NCBI GenBank assembly: GCA_934141445.1
Contig: CAKPCF010000016.1
Coordinates: 1-34,911, forward strand
Source of the DNA: an uncultured Clostridia bacterium
GTDB taxonomy: Bacteria; Bacillota; Clostridia; TANB77; CAG-508
DNA length: 34,911 nt
Direction: 5' to 3'
Within the stretch, counting starts at the first letter, position 1. The number at the start of each line of letters is the position of its first letter. Below the pieces are notes generated by a model. The model ran no database searches, had not been told where the DNA came from, and saw only the letters and a list, made by a program, of their open reading frames with translations. Positions 16,851 to 25,347 of the stretch are shown one piece after another. Both the position numbers and the translations under genes were made by a program.

Positions 16851-18146
16851 ATGGTAAAATTTAATTATGAAAATTCAAGTATAGAAGAAAAGGCTATGAT
16901 GGAATATAGCCAAATGGTAACAAAAGTACATAAAGAGCTTCATAAAAAAGCTAATGATGAAAAGGAATTTTTAGGTTGGATAGAATTACCAACTAATTAT
17001 GATAAAGAAGAGTTTGATAGAATAAAAAAAGCTGCTAAAAAAATCCAAAGAGATTCAGATATTTTAGTAGTAATAGGAATAGGTGGTTCTTATTTAGGTG
17101 CAAGAGCTGTAATTGATAGTTTAACACATACATTTTATAATGGAATGCCACATGAAAAAACACCTCAAATTGTATATGCTGGAAATAATTTAAGTCCTGT
17201 ATATATGAATGATTTATTAGAATTTGTTGCTGGAAAAGATATTTCTGTAAATGTTATATCAAAATCAGGAACTACAACAGAACCAGCAATTGCATTTAGA
17301 ATATTTAGAGAAGTTTTAGAAACTAAATATGGAGTTAAAGAGGCAAGAAAAAGAATATATGTAACAACAGATAAACAAAAAGGTGCTTTAAAAACACTAG
17401 CAAATGAAGAAAAATATGAAACATTTGTTATTCCAGATAATATTGGTGGTAGATTTTCAGTACTTACAGCAGTTGGACTTTTACCAATAGCTGCAGCAGG
17501 AATAGATATTGACAAATTGATGCAAGGTGCAAAAGAAGCACAAGAAAAATATTCTGATTCAAATTTAAAATATAATGATTGCTATAAATATGCAGTATTA
17601 AGAAATATGTTATATAATTCAGGAAAAAATATTGAAATATTAGCTAATTATGAACCAAAACTTCATTATTTTACTGAATGGTGGAAACAACTTTTTGGAG
17701 AAAGTGAAGGAAAAGATAAGAAAGGTATTTTCCCAGCTGGTGTTGATTTAACAACTGATTTACATTCAATGGGACAATATATTCAAGATGGTAGAAGAGA
17801 GTTAATTGAAACTGTGCTAAAAATAAATAAAAATTCTTCAGAAATTACAATACAACCAGATGACCAAAATTTAGATGGCTTAAATTATTTAGCTGGTAAG
17901 AGTTTAGGATATGTTAATAATAAGGCTATGGAAGGAACAATACAAGCTCATGTTACAGGAAATGTACCAAACTTCCAAGTTGAAATTGATAAATTAGATG
18001 AAGAAAATATTGGACAATTGATTTATTTCTTTGAAAAGGCAGTTGCAATGTCAGGAAATTTACTTGGAGTTAATCCATTTAACCAACCAGGTGTAGAAGA
18101 ATATAAAAAGAATATGTTTCATTTATTAGAAAAACCTGGTTATTAA
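16851..18146 (+). CDS. pgi: Glucose-6-phosphate isomerase
   Basis: 431 aa, slightly shorter than the roughly 450 aa of Bacillus PGI. It interconverts glucose-6-phosphate and fructose-6-phosphate in glycolysis and gluconeogenesis. Motifs include GIGGSYLGARAV, the phosphate loop ISKSGTTTEPA, GGRFSVLTAVGLLP, the DLHSMGQYIQDG block, and NPFNQPGVEEYK, whose Lys is the usual ring-opening residue. The start follows AAGGAGG. It is monocistronic with its own promoter and terminator. Confidence 0.96.
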   Translation: MVKFNYENSSIEEKAMMEYSQMVTKVHKELHKKANDEKEFLGWIELPTNYDKEEFDRIKKAAKKIQRDSDILVVIGIGGSYLGARAVIDSLTHTFYNGMPHEKTPQIVYAGNNLSPVYMNDLLEFVAGKDISVNVISKSGTTTEPAIAFRIFREVLETKYGVKEARKRIYVTTDKQKGALKTLANEEKYETFVIPDNIGGRFSVLTAVGLLPIAAAGIDIDKLMQGAKEAQEKYSDSNLKYNDCYKYAVLRNMLYNSGKNIEILANYEPKLHYFTEWWKQLFGESEGKDKKGIFPAGVDLTTDLHSMGQYIQDGRRELIETVLKINKNSSEITIQPDDQNLDGLNYLAGKSLGYVNNKAMEGTIQAHVTGNVPNFQVEIDKLDEENIGQLIYFFEKAVAMSGNLLGVNPFNQPGVEEYKKNMFHLLEKPGY

Positions 18147-18186
18147 AATAAAGTTTATATTGAAAACAATGCGAAAATATATTTTA

Positions 18187-18217
18187 GTCTTTTAAGTTTT
18201 ATATAAATTTAAAAGAC
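18187..18217 (+). terminator. First of two tandem hairpins after pgi
   Basis: GTCTTTTAA (18187-18195) pairs perfectly with TTAAAAGAC (18209-18217). No strong T-run follows. It precedes a stronger terminator by only 2 bases. Confidence 0.4.
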
Positions 18218-18219
18218 AT

Positions 18220-18255
18220 AAAAAATGACAACTTTTTAAGAGTTGTCATTTTTTT
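18220..18255. terminator. Bidirectional terminator after pgi
   Basis: AAAAAATGACAACT (18220-18233) and AGTTGTCATTTTTT (18241-18254) form a perfect 14-bp stem with a 7-base loop. There are T-runs on both strands, and it lies between convergent genes. Confidence 0.9.
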
Positions 18256-18264
18256 AGATGAAAT

Positions 18265-18756
18265 TTATTTTTTATCAATTGATTCTGTTGTTTTCTTTTT
18301 AGTTTTTTTCTCTTTAGGTTCTTTGTTATTCTTTTCTGAAATTTCTTTAATTTCAGATTTATCTTTTTCTAAAGATTCTGTAATAGTTTTATGTATTTCA
18401 TTAGATAATTCTTCAGTTTCTTTTTCATTTTGAGCTTCTACAGAAGGTACTATTTGTACATTATCTAATTTTTTTGAAATAACAGTTAATTTTCTAAGAA
18501 CTGCTATTTTCCAATATCCATCTTGTACTTCTTTGCCAGTTCCAGCAGTTACAAGAAGTGAAATAGCAAAAAATAGTAATGTAGAAATTGTTATTATAAT
18601 AGGTTTTAAATATTCATCAAATAAAAGAACATTAACAACCAATTCGCTAATTGCTAAACCTATAAATGCACCAATTATACTAAATACAATCATAAAGAAT
18701 ACTCGTTTTACTTTTAGCCAAAATATATAGTTTTTAAATGTGTTTTCGTCGTACAT
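18265..18756 (-). CDS. Two-TM protein with highly charged C-terminal tail, unknown
   Basis: 163 aa from the ATG at 18756, 6 bases after AAGGAG; an upstream TTG in frame lies across that site and is rejected. Two transmembrane helices (about 20-43 and 52-74) are followed by a soluble part and a Glu/Lys-rich tail, probably coiled or disordered (EEISEK and KEKKTKKKT stretches). The G-GKEVQDGYWKIAVLRKL segment may be the conserved core. I do not recognise the family. It is convergent with pgi. Confidence 0.6.
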   Translation of the reverse strand: MYDENTFKNYIFWLKVKRVFFMIVFSIIGAFIGLAISELVVNVLLFDEYLKPIIITISTLLFFAISLLVTAGTGKEVQDGYWKIAVLRKLTVISKKLDNVQIVPSVEAQNEKETEELSNEIHKTITESLEKDKSEIKEISEKNNKEPKEKKTKKKTTESIDKK

Positions 18757-18845
18757 AAATTTCTCCTTATACAAATATTACTAACATAGTAATTATATTA
18801 TTTAAAAAATATATAGTCAATATGTGCTAAAAATTTTATTAAATA

Positions 18846-19757
18846 TTAAGAAATATTGTGTATTTTTAGCTGAAAATAAGCTTGTTTAAAATCTTCTGGC
18901 ATTTGAGTAGTAAATTCTAAAAATTCATTTGTTATAGGATGATAAAATGAAATTTTGTAAGCGTGTAATGCTTGATGACTAATTAAAGTGCTAGGACTTC
19001 CATATAGAGTATCACCGATTAGAGGACAATTCATAAATTTTGAATGAACTCGAATTTGATGAGTTCTACCTGTTTCTAGGGTAAATTCAACTAGACTAGC
19101 ATTTTTAAAAATTTCTATAGTTTTATAATGAGTTATTGCTTGTTCTTTATCTAATGTACTAGATAAATCAATAGTTCTTTCAATTATGCTATTATCTTTT
19201 CGTGTGATTGGTGCTTTGATAGTACCATTTTCTGGAATAAAAACTCCAGAAACAAGAGCAAGATAATTTTTACAAAATTTTTTGTCTTTCATTTGTTTAA
19301 TAAGACATTCTTGAATATACGGATGCTTTGCAAAAATGACAATACCAGATGTATCTTTATCAAGTCTATTTACAGGTCTAATCTTTATTGATAGTTTTTT
19401 ATTATCAAAGTAATATTTTACACCATTTGAAAGACTATCGAAGAAATGATTTGCTGAAGGGTGAATTGGTAAACCAGCAGGTTTATTTAATATTAGTAAG
19501 TATTCATCTTCATATATAATATCTAAATTCATCTGAGTAGGTTGAATGTTATCAGCTGTTTCAATAAAATCCATATTAACTAATACTACATCATTAAAAG
19601 TCAATGGTGCTGAAATATAAACATTGGAATCATTTAAGAATATTCTTTTTTCTTTTTTTAATTTTATTATCATTCTTTCTGAAAGTTTAAATTCAACTTT
19701 TAATAATTCTTTTATATTAGAATATTTATTAGAATTTACTATATATTTAAAATTCAT
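18846..19757 (-). CDS. RluA-family 23S/tRNA pseudouridine synthase
   Basis: 303 aa. The N-terminal 65 residues look like an S4-type RNA-binding domain. The catalytic domain has the signature NRLDKDTSGIVIFAK with catalytic Asp133 (usual form HRLDxxTSG), LNKPAGLPIHP, KNYLALVSG, and ETGRTHQIRVH. The His before RLD is Asn here, which is tolerated in the family because Asp is the nucleophile. RluA, RluC and RluD types cannot be separated by eye. The start ATG follows AAAGGAG. It is divergent from spoIIIAA. Confidence 0.9.
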   Translation of the reverse strand: MNFKYIVNSNKYSNIKELLKVEFKLSERMIIKLKKEKRIFLNDSNVYISAPLTFNDVVLVNMDFIETADNIQPTQMNLDIIYEDEYLLILNKPAGLPIHPSANHFFDSLSNGVKYYFDNKKLSIKIRPVNRLDKDTSGIVIFAKHPYIQECLIKQMKDKKFCKNYLALVSGVFIPENGTIKAPITRKDNSIIERTIDLSSTLDKEQAITHYKTIEIFKNASLVEFTLETGRTHQIRVHSKFMNCPLIGDTLYGSPSTLISHQALHAYKISFYHPITNEFLEFTTQMPEDFKQAYFQLKIHNIS

Positions 19758-19864
19758 AATGCTCCTTTCAAAATTAACAAAAAAATTATAACATAGAAGT
19801 TCTATATTTTCAATTTATACATATATATTGAATAAAGAGAAAATAGAAAAGGAAGGTGTATGTA

Positions 19865-20797
19865 ATGGATGAAGTTTTAGAGTATTTTCCGGAAAAACTT
19901 GAAATGCAACTTTATGATGAAATAAAAGACAAGCTAGACAGTTTAGAGGAAATTAGACTTAGAGTTGAACGACCAATAGTTTTAAAATTTAGAGATACAG
20001 ATAAGGTTATCAAATATAATGTGACAACAGAAGATATTTTATCTACTTTGCAAATTTTATGTGAAAATTCTATATATAGTTATCAAAATCAAATTGCAGA
20101 AGGTTTTATAACTGTAAAAGGAGGTCATAGAATAGGTATTTCGGGCTCTTGTGCTATAGAAAATGGAAAAGTAATAAATATAAGGTATATATATAGTTTG
20201 AATTTTAGAATAGCGAGACAAGTAATAGGTAGTAGCAATTTAGTTTTGAAACATATATTAAATTTAGAAAATAATAGCATATATAATACTTTAATTATCT
20301 CTGCACCTGGAACGGGGAAAACAACTATTTTAAGAGATATAATAAGACAATTATCGACAGGAATAAAAGAAATAAAGTTTTTAGCAATAAACGTTGGTGT
20401 TGTTGATGAACGTGGAGAAATTGCTGCAATGTATAAAGGTATTCCTCAAAATGACATTGGAATAAAGACAGATATTATAGAAAATGTTTCAAAAAGTATA
20501 GGGATAAAAATGTTAATAAGGTCAATGGCTCCTAAAGTTATAGTTGCTGATGAAATTGGAAAACGAGAAGATATTGAAGCTATACATTATGCAGTATGCT
20601 CTGGATGTAGAGGAATTTTTACAGCTCATGGTTCAAACTTTGCAGATGTTTCACTAAATCCAGTAATTCATAGCTTAATTGAAACACATACAATAGAAAG
20701 ACTAATTTTTTTAGATGAAAAGGAGAAGGGCAAGGTCAGAGAACTGTATGCACTGAATAAGAAAAATGGTGAATATGAGAAAGCTGGAGAAAAATAA
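19865..20797 (+). CDS. spoIIIAA: SpoIIIAA, ATPase of the SpoIIIA-SpoIIQ channel
   Basis: 310 aa from the ATG at 19865, 8 bases after AAGGAAGG; the GTG at 19856 overlaps that site. It is a secretion-type ATPase with Walker A APGTGKTT (about 147-154), VVDERGEIAA and the Walker B-like VIVADEIGKRED. It powers or assembles the mother cell-forespore channel during engulfment. It opens an eight-gene operon that is probably under sigma-E. Upstream TCTATATT and CATATATA boxes are only loosely like sigma-E elements and their spacing is short. It overlaps spoIIIAB by one base (TAATG). Confidence 0.95.
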   Translation: MDEVLEYFPEKLEMQLYDEIKDKLDSLEEIRLRVERPIVLKFRDTDKVIKYNVTTEDILSTLQILCENSIYSYQNQIAEGFITVKGGHRIGISGSCAIENGKVINIRYIYSLNFRIARQVIGSSNLVLKHILNLENNSIYNTLIISAPGTGKTTILRDIIRQLSTGIKEIKFLAINVGVVDERGEIAAMYKGIPQNDIGIKTDIIENVSKSIGIKMLIRSMAPKVIVADEIGKREDIEAIHYAVCSGCRGIFTAHGSNFADVSLNPVIHSLIETHTIERLIFLDEKEKGKVRELYALNKKNGEYEKAGEK

Positions 20798-21315
20798 TGA
20801 TATATATAAAAATCTTTTTAACTATGGGAATAATCTTTATTTGTTTTATGCTAGGAAATAGAAAAGCAAATAGTTTTAAGGAAAGAGTAATTGAACTTAA
20901 AAATATTAAAGATGCTATGCAAATTTTTACTAATAAAATAACATATACTTATGCACCTATAATGGAGATTTTTGAAGAGATAAGTAATGTAGTTTATCAA
21001 GGTAAAGATAATATCTTTGCAGATACAAATAAAATAATGAAGGAAAATCGACAAAATACAATATCTAATAGTTTTTATGAAGCAATTGATAATAATAAAA
21101 ATGCTTTGATTGAAGAAGATAAAGAAATTATTAAGATGCTTGGTAGAGAACTTGGAAAAACAGATAAAGATGGCCAAGTTTCAGAAATACAAGTAATAAG
21201 TAATTTTTTAGAAACGCAAATATTGAGAGCAGAAGAGGAAAAATCAAAGAATGTAAAATTATATAAAACTTTAGGAACAATAATAGGCTGTGGAATTGGT
21301 ATTATACTTTTTTAA
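20797..21315 (+). CDS. spoIIIAB: SpoIIIAB stage III sporulation protein
   Basis: 172 aa. It has an N-terminal TM helix, a helical middle (RVIELKNIKDAMQIFTNKITY is split by its usual conserved turn), and a C-terminal TM ending GTIIGCGIGIILF, the standard SpoIIIAB plan. Its helical domain resembles type II secretion GspF. It is coupled to spoIIIAA by TAATG. Confidence 0.92.
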   Translation: MIYIKIFLTMGIIFICFMLGNRKANSFKERVIELKNIKDAMQIFTNKITYTYAPIMEIFEEISNVVYQGKDNIFADTNKIMKENRQNTISNSFYEAIDNNKNALIEEDKEIIKMLGRELGKTDKDGQVSEIQVISNFLETQILRAEEEKSKNVKLYKTLGTIIGCGIGIILF

Positions 21316-21340
21316 AATAAACATGAGTGAGGATAAAAGA

Positions 21341-21535
21341 GTGGATATAAATTTGTTATTTAAAATTGCTGGTATAGGAATTTTGGTTGCAGTACTTTAC
21401 CAAGTATTAAGTAAGGCGGGAAGAGATGACCAAGCAATGATGGTTTCTTTGGCTGGTATGATTATAGTTCTTACAATGGTTATAAATGAGATTAGTGATT
21501 TGTTTGCAACTGTTAGAACTGTATTTAATTTATAA
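21341..21535 (+). CDS. spoIIIAC: SpoIIIAC stage III sporulation protein
   Basis: 64 aa from the GTG at 21341, 8 bases after GTGAGG. An ATG at 21323 would give 70 aa but has no ribosome site. It has two TM helices with the family's LLFKIAGIGILVAVLYQVLS and GRDDQAMMVSLAGMIIVLTM. The length fits the usual 65-68 aa. SpoIIIAC and AD are small membrane parts of the channel. Confidence 0.9.
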   Translation: MDINLLFKIAGIGILVAVLYQVLSKAGRDDQAMMVSLAGMIIVLTMVINEISDLFATVRTVFNL

Positions 21536-21552
21536 TAAAGAGAGTAAAGAAT

Positions 21553-21930
21553 ATGAATATTATTAAAATAATAGGCATTGGATTTCTTACACTTATAATT
21601 ACTATTTTATTAAAAGAAGTAAAAAAAGATTTTAGTATTTATGCAATTATATTAGGGACAAGTATTATTTTATATATGTCATTTGATACTTTAAAATCGA
21701 TAATTGATTTTATTGAAAATGTAACTAAGAATGTAGACACTACATATATAAAAGTTCTATTAAAGATGACTGGTATAGCAATTCTAACAGAGTATGCAGT
21801 AAGTTTATGTAAGGACTCAAATGAAAGTGCTATTGCAAGTAAAATTGATTTTGGTGGAAAAATTGCTTTAATTTCTATTTCAATTCCAGTAATAAGTTCT
21901 ACTTTGGAAGCATTAACGAAATTTTTGTAA
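21553..21930 (+). CDS. spoIIIAD: SpoIIIAD stage III sporulation protein
   Basis: 125 aa with three or four TM helices. The TEYAVSLCKDSNESAIASKI block and the following DFGGKIALISISIPV are highly typical of SpoIIIAD. It starts after AAAGAGAG, 17 bases past spoIIIAC. Confidence 0.93.
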   Translation: MNIIKIIGIGFLTLIITILLKEVKKDFSIYAIILGTSIILYMSFDTLKSIIDFIENVTKNVDTTYIKVLLKMTGIAILTEYAVSLCKDSNESAIASKIDFGGKIALISISIPVISSTLEALTKFL

Positions 21931-21955
21931 TAATAAAATATGAGAAAGGACTTTT

Positions 21956-23137
21956 ATGAAAAAAATTTTGATATTTTTTATAATAATTATTTTACATACA
22001 AGTTGTGTACTAGCAACAGATGAAGTTTTATCAAATGAATCAGATGAAAGTGCAGTACAAAAAGCTAAAGAAGAAATAATGAATGCAACACAAAAAACTT
22101 TTAAAATATCAGAATTTTTGAATGCAACACAAAAATATACAGGCCAACTTTTTGAAGATTTAGAAATACAAGATATATTTAAAGAAGCTATAGATGGAAA
22201 AATTACAATTCAAATGTTTAAAAAATCTTTTTTTAAATTATTAGGAAAAGATTTTCTAGAAAGTATAAAACTTATGGTAAATATTTTACTAATAATAGTA
22301 GTACATAGTATATTAAAATCTATTGTTGAAAATTTAGGAAATGATTCTAGTGCACAAATTGCATATTTTGTACAATATTTGATTATAGTTACTTTGGTAA
22401 TAAAGAGTTTTACAAGTGTTCTTTTTATTACTAAAGAGGCTATTGAAAATTTGAGTAATTTTATGAATTTACTAATACCTCTTTTAACAACTTTAATGCT
22501 AACAACTGGTTGTATTAGTATATCAAATATTGTTCAGCCAATTTTAATTTTTTTAAGTAGTGCACTAGGAAATTTTTTTAATAACTTTTTGATACCAATT
22601 TTGCTAATTTCGATAACTTTATCAGTTATTTCAAATATTTCAAGCAAAGTACAATTAAATAAGCTGGCAAAATTTTTTAAATCTTCAATTGTATGGATTT
22701 TAGGAATAGTACTTACAGTTTTTACAGGACTATTATCTGTTGAGGGAACATTGGGAAGTTCTGTTGATGGACTTACTTCAAAAACAACAAAGGCAATTGT
22801 TAGCAATTTTATTCCAGTAGTTGGAAAAGTACTGGGAGATGCAACAGAAACAATAATTGGATGTAGTAATATATTGAAAAATGCTGTTGGAGTAATTGGC
22901 TTGCTTGTGATTGTTGGGATTGTAATAGTACCACTTATTAAAGTTTTAACTCTGTGGTTTGCATTTAACTTAACATCAGCTGTTTGTGCTATTGTTGCAG
23001 ATGAGAAAATTGTTAAACTAACAGAGCAGATAGCAGATAGCTATAAAATCCTTTTAGCTATTTTATTTGCTACTTCTGCGATGTTTTTTATAGCAATAAC
23101 ATTGGTTTTAAAAATGACAAATAATGTTGCCATGTGA
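21956..23137 (+). CDS. spoIIIAE: SpoIIIAE stage III sporulation protein
   Basis: 393 aa. It has a signal peptide (MKKILIFFIIIILHTSCVLA), an extracytoplasmic helical part, then at least six TM helices. Family blocks include VEGTLGSSVDGLTSKTTKAI and SNFIPVVGKVLGDATETIIG. It is the largest membrane component of the channel, with features like type III export apparatus proteins. Starts after GAGAAAGGA. Confidence 0.94.
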   Translation: MKKILIFFIIIILHTSCVLATDEVLSNESDESAVQKAKEEIMNATQKTFKISEFLNATQKYTGQLFEDLEIQDIFKEAIDGKITIQMFKKSFFKLLGKDFLESIKLMVNILLIIVVHSILKSIVENLGNDSSAQIAYFVQYLIIVTLVIKSFTSVLFITKEAIENLSNFMNLLIPLLTTLMLTTGCISISNIVQPILIFLSSALGNFFNNFLIPILLISITLSVISNISSKVQLNKLAKFFKSSIVWILGIVLTVFTGLLSVEGTLGSSVDGLTSKTTKAIVSNFIPVVGKVLGDATETIIGCSNILKNAVGVIGLLVIVGIVIVPLIKVLTLWFAFNLTSAVCAIVADEKIVKLTEQIADSYKILLAILFATSAMFFIAITLVLKMTNNVAM

Positions 23138-23163
23138 TAATTAAGTAGATAAGGGGTGTAGAT

Positions 23164-23454
23164 TTGAAAGAATGGTGTGAGAATATATTGGTAATTGTTA
23201 TGATTACAACTATTATAGAGATGTTGCTTCCAGCTGGAAAAATGCAAAAGTATGTAAGAGTTGTTATTGGAGTATATTTAATTTTTTCAATATTACAACC
23301 TATTTTGAATTTTGATTATAATTCAGTAAATCTTGAAAGCTCAATAAGTAATTCTTATGGTTCTGATTTAACTAATGAAATATATGAAAATTATTCACAA
23401 GAATTATATCTGAATAGAATTATAGAAAATTTAGATATGGAGGAAAATAAATGA
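23164..23454 (+). CDS. spoIIIAF: SpoIIIAF, C-terminally short
   Basis: 96 aa from the TTG at 23164, after AAGGGGTG. Two N-terminal TM helices are followed by about 48 soluble residues, with the family block KYVRVVIGVYLIFSILQPIL intact. SpoIIIAF of B. subtilis is 206 aa and carries a C-terminal ring-building domain; that domain is absent here. The stop overlaps the spoIIIAG start (ATGA), so this is the natural end and not a frameshift. Confidence 0.88.
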   Translation: MKEWCENILVIVMITTIIEMLLPAGKMQKYVRVVIGVYLIFSILQPILNFDYNSVNLESSISNSYGSDLTNEIYENYSQELYLNRIIENLDMEENK

Positions 23455-24014
23455 AAGAGAATTTGGAAAAGATGTTTAAAAATAAAAAAACAGAAAATTT
23501 AATATTTTTTTTAATTGTATTGATTGTAACTTTGATAGTAATAAATCAAATATTAAAAGATGATAAGAATAGTGTAGTACAAAATGCGGTAAATACAGCA
23601 GTACTTGCGAGTAGTGATAGTTATGAAGAAACAGAGAATTTGAGTGAAAAATTGGAAAATATTTTAAAGAAAATAAGAGGTGTTGGGAATGTTAGTGTAC
23701 TTATAACATATTCTGAAAGTGAGGTGACAAAAGTGCCGATGTATAATGAGAATAATACAGTAAGTAGTACAGAAGAAGTTGATAAATCTGGTGGTACAAA
23801 GAAATCCGAATCTGAAACAAATCAAAAAGAAGTAGTGATGGGTTCAGACCAAAATCCCATTATACAAACAATTGAAAAACCTAAAATTGAAGGTGCAATA
23901 ATAACAGCTGAAGGAGTTTCTAATATTGATGTTAAGAGTAATATTATTTCTGCAGTTGAAGCAGCAACTGGTTTGCCAACTCATAAAATACAGGTATTTG
24001 AAATGGCAAAATAA
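23451..24014 (+). CDS. spoIIIAG: SpoIIIAG stage III sporulation protein
   Basis: 187 aa. It has one TM (about 17-35), then a ring-building domain with the family motifs LENILKKIRGVGNVSVLITY and SDQNPIIQTIEKPKIEGAII, ending AATGLPTHKIQVFEM. SpoIIIAG forms a large ring in the forespore-mother cell channel. A low-complexity Ser/Thr/Lys insert (about 105-130) sits between strands, as in other SpoIIIAG proteins. It overlaps spoIIIAF by 4 bases. Confidence 0.94.
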   Translation: MKENLEKMFKNKKTENLIFFLIVLIVTLIVINQILKDDKNSVVQNAVNTAVLASSDSYEETENLSEKLENILKKIRGVGNVSVLITYSESEVTKVPMYNENNTVSSTEEVDKSGGTKKSESETNQKEVVMGSDQNPIIQTIEKPKIEGAIITAEGVSNIDVKSNIISAVEAATGLPTHKIQVFEMAK

Positions 24015-24089
24015 AATCAATTATGTGTGATGTAGTTTTATATTAGAGAATATTGCTATAAAATCATAAATTTATGGAAGGTGGATTTT

Positions 24090-24803
24090 ATGGGATTAAA
24101 AAATATTAAAGTTGAAAATTATTCAAGTAGAGAATACGAGATAGGAAGTGAAAAGTCTTTGGTAAAAACCAAAGATAAAAAATTAAATTTTGATAAAATA
24201 AAAGGATATGCAAAAGAAATTGGATTACTAGCTTTGGCATTTTCTTTGATAGGGATAGGATACTCTAATTATAGATTAGAAGAAACACAAACAGTCGCTT
24301 CTACAAGAAATGAACTTGTAGATAGTCAGAATAATGCAATTGCTAAATATCAAAATGAAGAAAACTTGGGAGATGCAAAGCTGGTAAGTAGTGAAGCTGT
24401 TGTAGAAAATGATGTTTCTTCAAATGATTATACAAATAATGTTTCTGATAAGAATGAACAAGACTATTTTACTAAGACTAAATTAGAAAGAGATACAATG
24501 TACTCTCAAACATTAGAAACATATCAAAAGATGATTGATAATAATCAGTTATCAAATGAACAAAAAGCAATTGCAATACAGGAAGTCTCTAAGATTACAA
24601 ATGAAAAAAATGCAATTCAAATTTCAGAAAATTTAATAAAAAATAAAGGATATGAAAATGTTGTGATTTTAATAAATGGAGATAATATAAATGTTGTGGT
24701 AAAAGCAAAAAAGCTTGATACTGAAGATATTGCTAAAATTCAAAATATAGTTACGAGAGAGCTTAATGTCGAGTTAAATAAAATAAATATATCTTCTAAA
24801 TAA
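24090..24803 (+). CDS. spoIIIAH: SpoIIIAH-like stage III sporulation protein
   Basis: 237 aa from the ATG at 24090, after GGAAGGTGG. It has an N-terminal cytoplasmic segment, one TM (about 44-59), an acidic/Asn-rich linker, and a C-terminal ring-building (YscJ/FliF-like) domain. That domain has the usual ETYQKMIDNNQLSNEQK helix and NVVVKAKKLDTEDIAKIQNI strands. SpoIIIAH pairs with SpoIIQ across the intermembrane space. Last gene of the operon, followed by a terminator. Confidence 0.9.
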   Translation: MGLKNIKVENYSSREYEIGSEKSLVKTKDKKLNFDKIKGYAKEIGLLALAFSLIGIGYSNYRLEETQTVASTRNELVDSQNNAIAKYQNEENLGDAKLVSSEAVVENDVSSNDYTNNVSDKNEQDYFTKTKLERDTMYSQTLETYQKMIDNNQLSNEQKAIAIQEVSKITNEKNAIQISENLIKNKGYENVVILINGDNINVVVKAKKLDTEDIAKIQNIVTRELNVELNKINISSK

Positions 24804-24807
24804 AAAA

Positions 24808-24838
24808 TCCACTTCTAAAAATTGAAGTGGAAAATTTT
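24808..24838. terminator. Terminator of the spoIIIA operon
   Basis: TCCACTTC (24808-24815) pairs with GAAGTGGA (24824-24831) around an A-rich loop, followed by AAATTTT. It lies between convergent genes and may serve both. Confidence 0.75.
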
Positions 24839-24874
24839 ATTATTATTTTATAAAATTCTAATTAAAAATAATTC

Positions 24875-25081
24875 TTATTTTGATATTTCAGATGTGTCCA
24901 AATTTTCTAAAGCAAATTTTACTGCTGAAATCACTAGTCCATTAAGACTAAATTCTCTCTTTGTTTTTCCTTTATTGGCAGTTTCAACAATTTCTTCAAG
25001 CTGTTCATATAATTCATCTGGAAAACGAATTGTTAAAGGTCTGTTTGAATTTTTTGATTTTGTAATTTTAAATTTCTCCAT
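24875..25081 (-). CDS. Ribbon-helix-helix (CopG/Arc-like) DNA-binding protein
   Basis: 68 aa. RPLTIRFPDELYEQLEEIVE has the strand-then-amphipathic-helix start of a ribbon-helix-helix fold, followed by SLNGLVISAVKFALENL as the second helix. Such proteins bind DNA as dimers or higher oligomers on short repeats. GGAG precedes the ATG by 8 bases. It is divergent from the 74-aa gene, and the shared intergenic region holds tandem 11-bp repeats, so autoregulation and control of the island are plausible. It marks the left end of the accessory region. Confidence 0.75.
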   Translation of the reverse strand: MEKFKITKSKNSNRPLTIRFPDELYEQLEEIVETANKGKTKREFSLNGLVISAVKFALENLDTSEISK

Positions 25082-25171
25082 ATCAATGCTCCATTCTTTA
25101 AAATTTCTATTATATTTCTACCATAAAAGTGAATAGAAATATATAATCAAATAGTGAACCTAAAGAGAAAA

Positions 25172-25223
25172 ATGTAGAAAAAAGTAGAATTTTGCGGAAA
25201 TATGTACAAAAAATGTACAAAAA
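25172..25223 (+). repeat. Tandem 11-bp repeats, probable operator
   Basis: ATGTACAAAAA occurs twice head to tail (25202-25212 and 25213-25223), with a one-mismatch copy ATGTAGAAAAA at 25172-25182. Spacings of 30 and 11 bases put all three on one face of the helix. The repeats lie just upstream of the promoter at 25237. TGAACCT also repeats at 25155-25161 and 25238-25244. Confidence 0.6.
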
Positions 25224-25236
25224 ATCGAACCAAATA

Positions 25237-25265
25237 TTGAACCTGAACAAAATTTAATGTATAAT
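25237..25265 (+). promoter_or_regulatory. Promoter of the 74-aa gene
   Basis: TTGAAC (25237-25242), 17 bases, TATAAT (25260-25265). The -35 is embedded in one copy of the TGAACCT repeat. Confidence 0.75.
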
Positions 25266-25267
25266 AT

Positions 25268-25292
25268 AATTGTATTAAGCAATAATACAATT
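25268..25292. promoter_or_regulatory. Palindromic operator or leader hairpin
   Basis: AATTGTATTA (25268-25277), AGCAA, TAATACAATT (25283-25292) is a perfect 10-bp inverted repeat. It starts 2 bases after the -10 and so covers the transcription start. No T-run follows, so an operator is likelier than a terminator. Confidence 0.55.
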
Positions 25293-25347
25293 CAAAAGAA
25301 AGAAGGGGAGAAAAATTAAAGAGGCAGAAGATAAGAAACTTAACTTT

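Noticed and set aside
24822..25136. Plus-strand open frame opposite the ribbon-helix-helix gene
   Set aside because: It is antisense to a well-supported gene and begins in the spoIIIA terminator.
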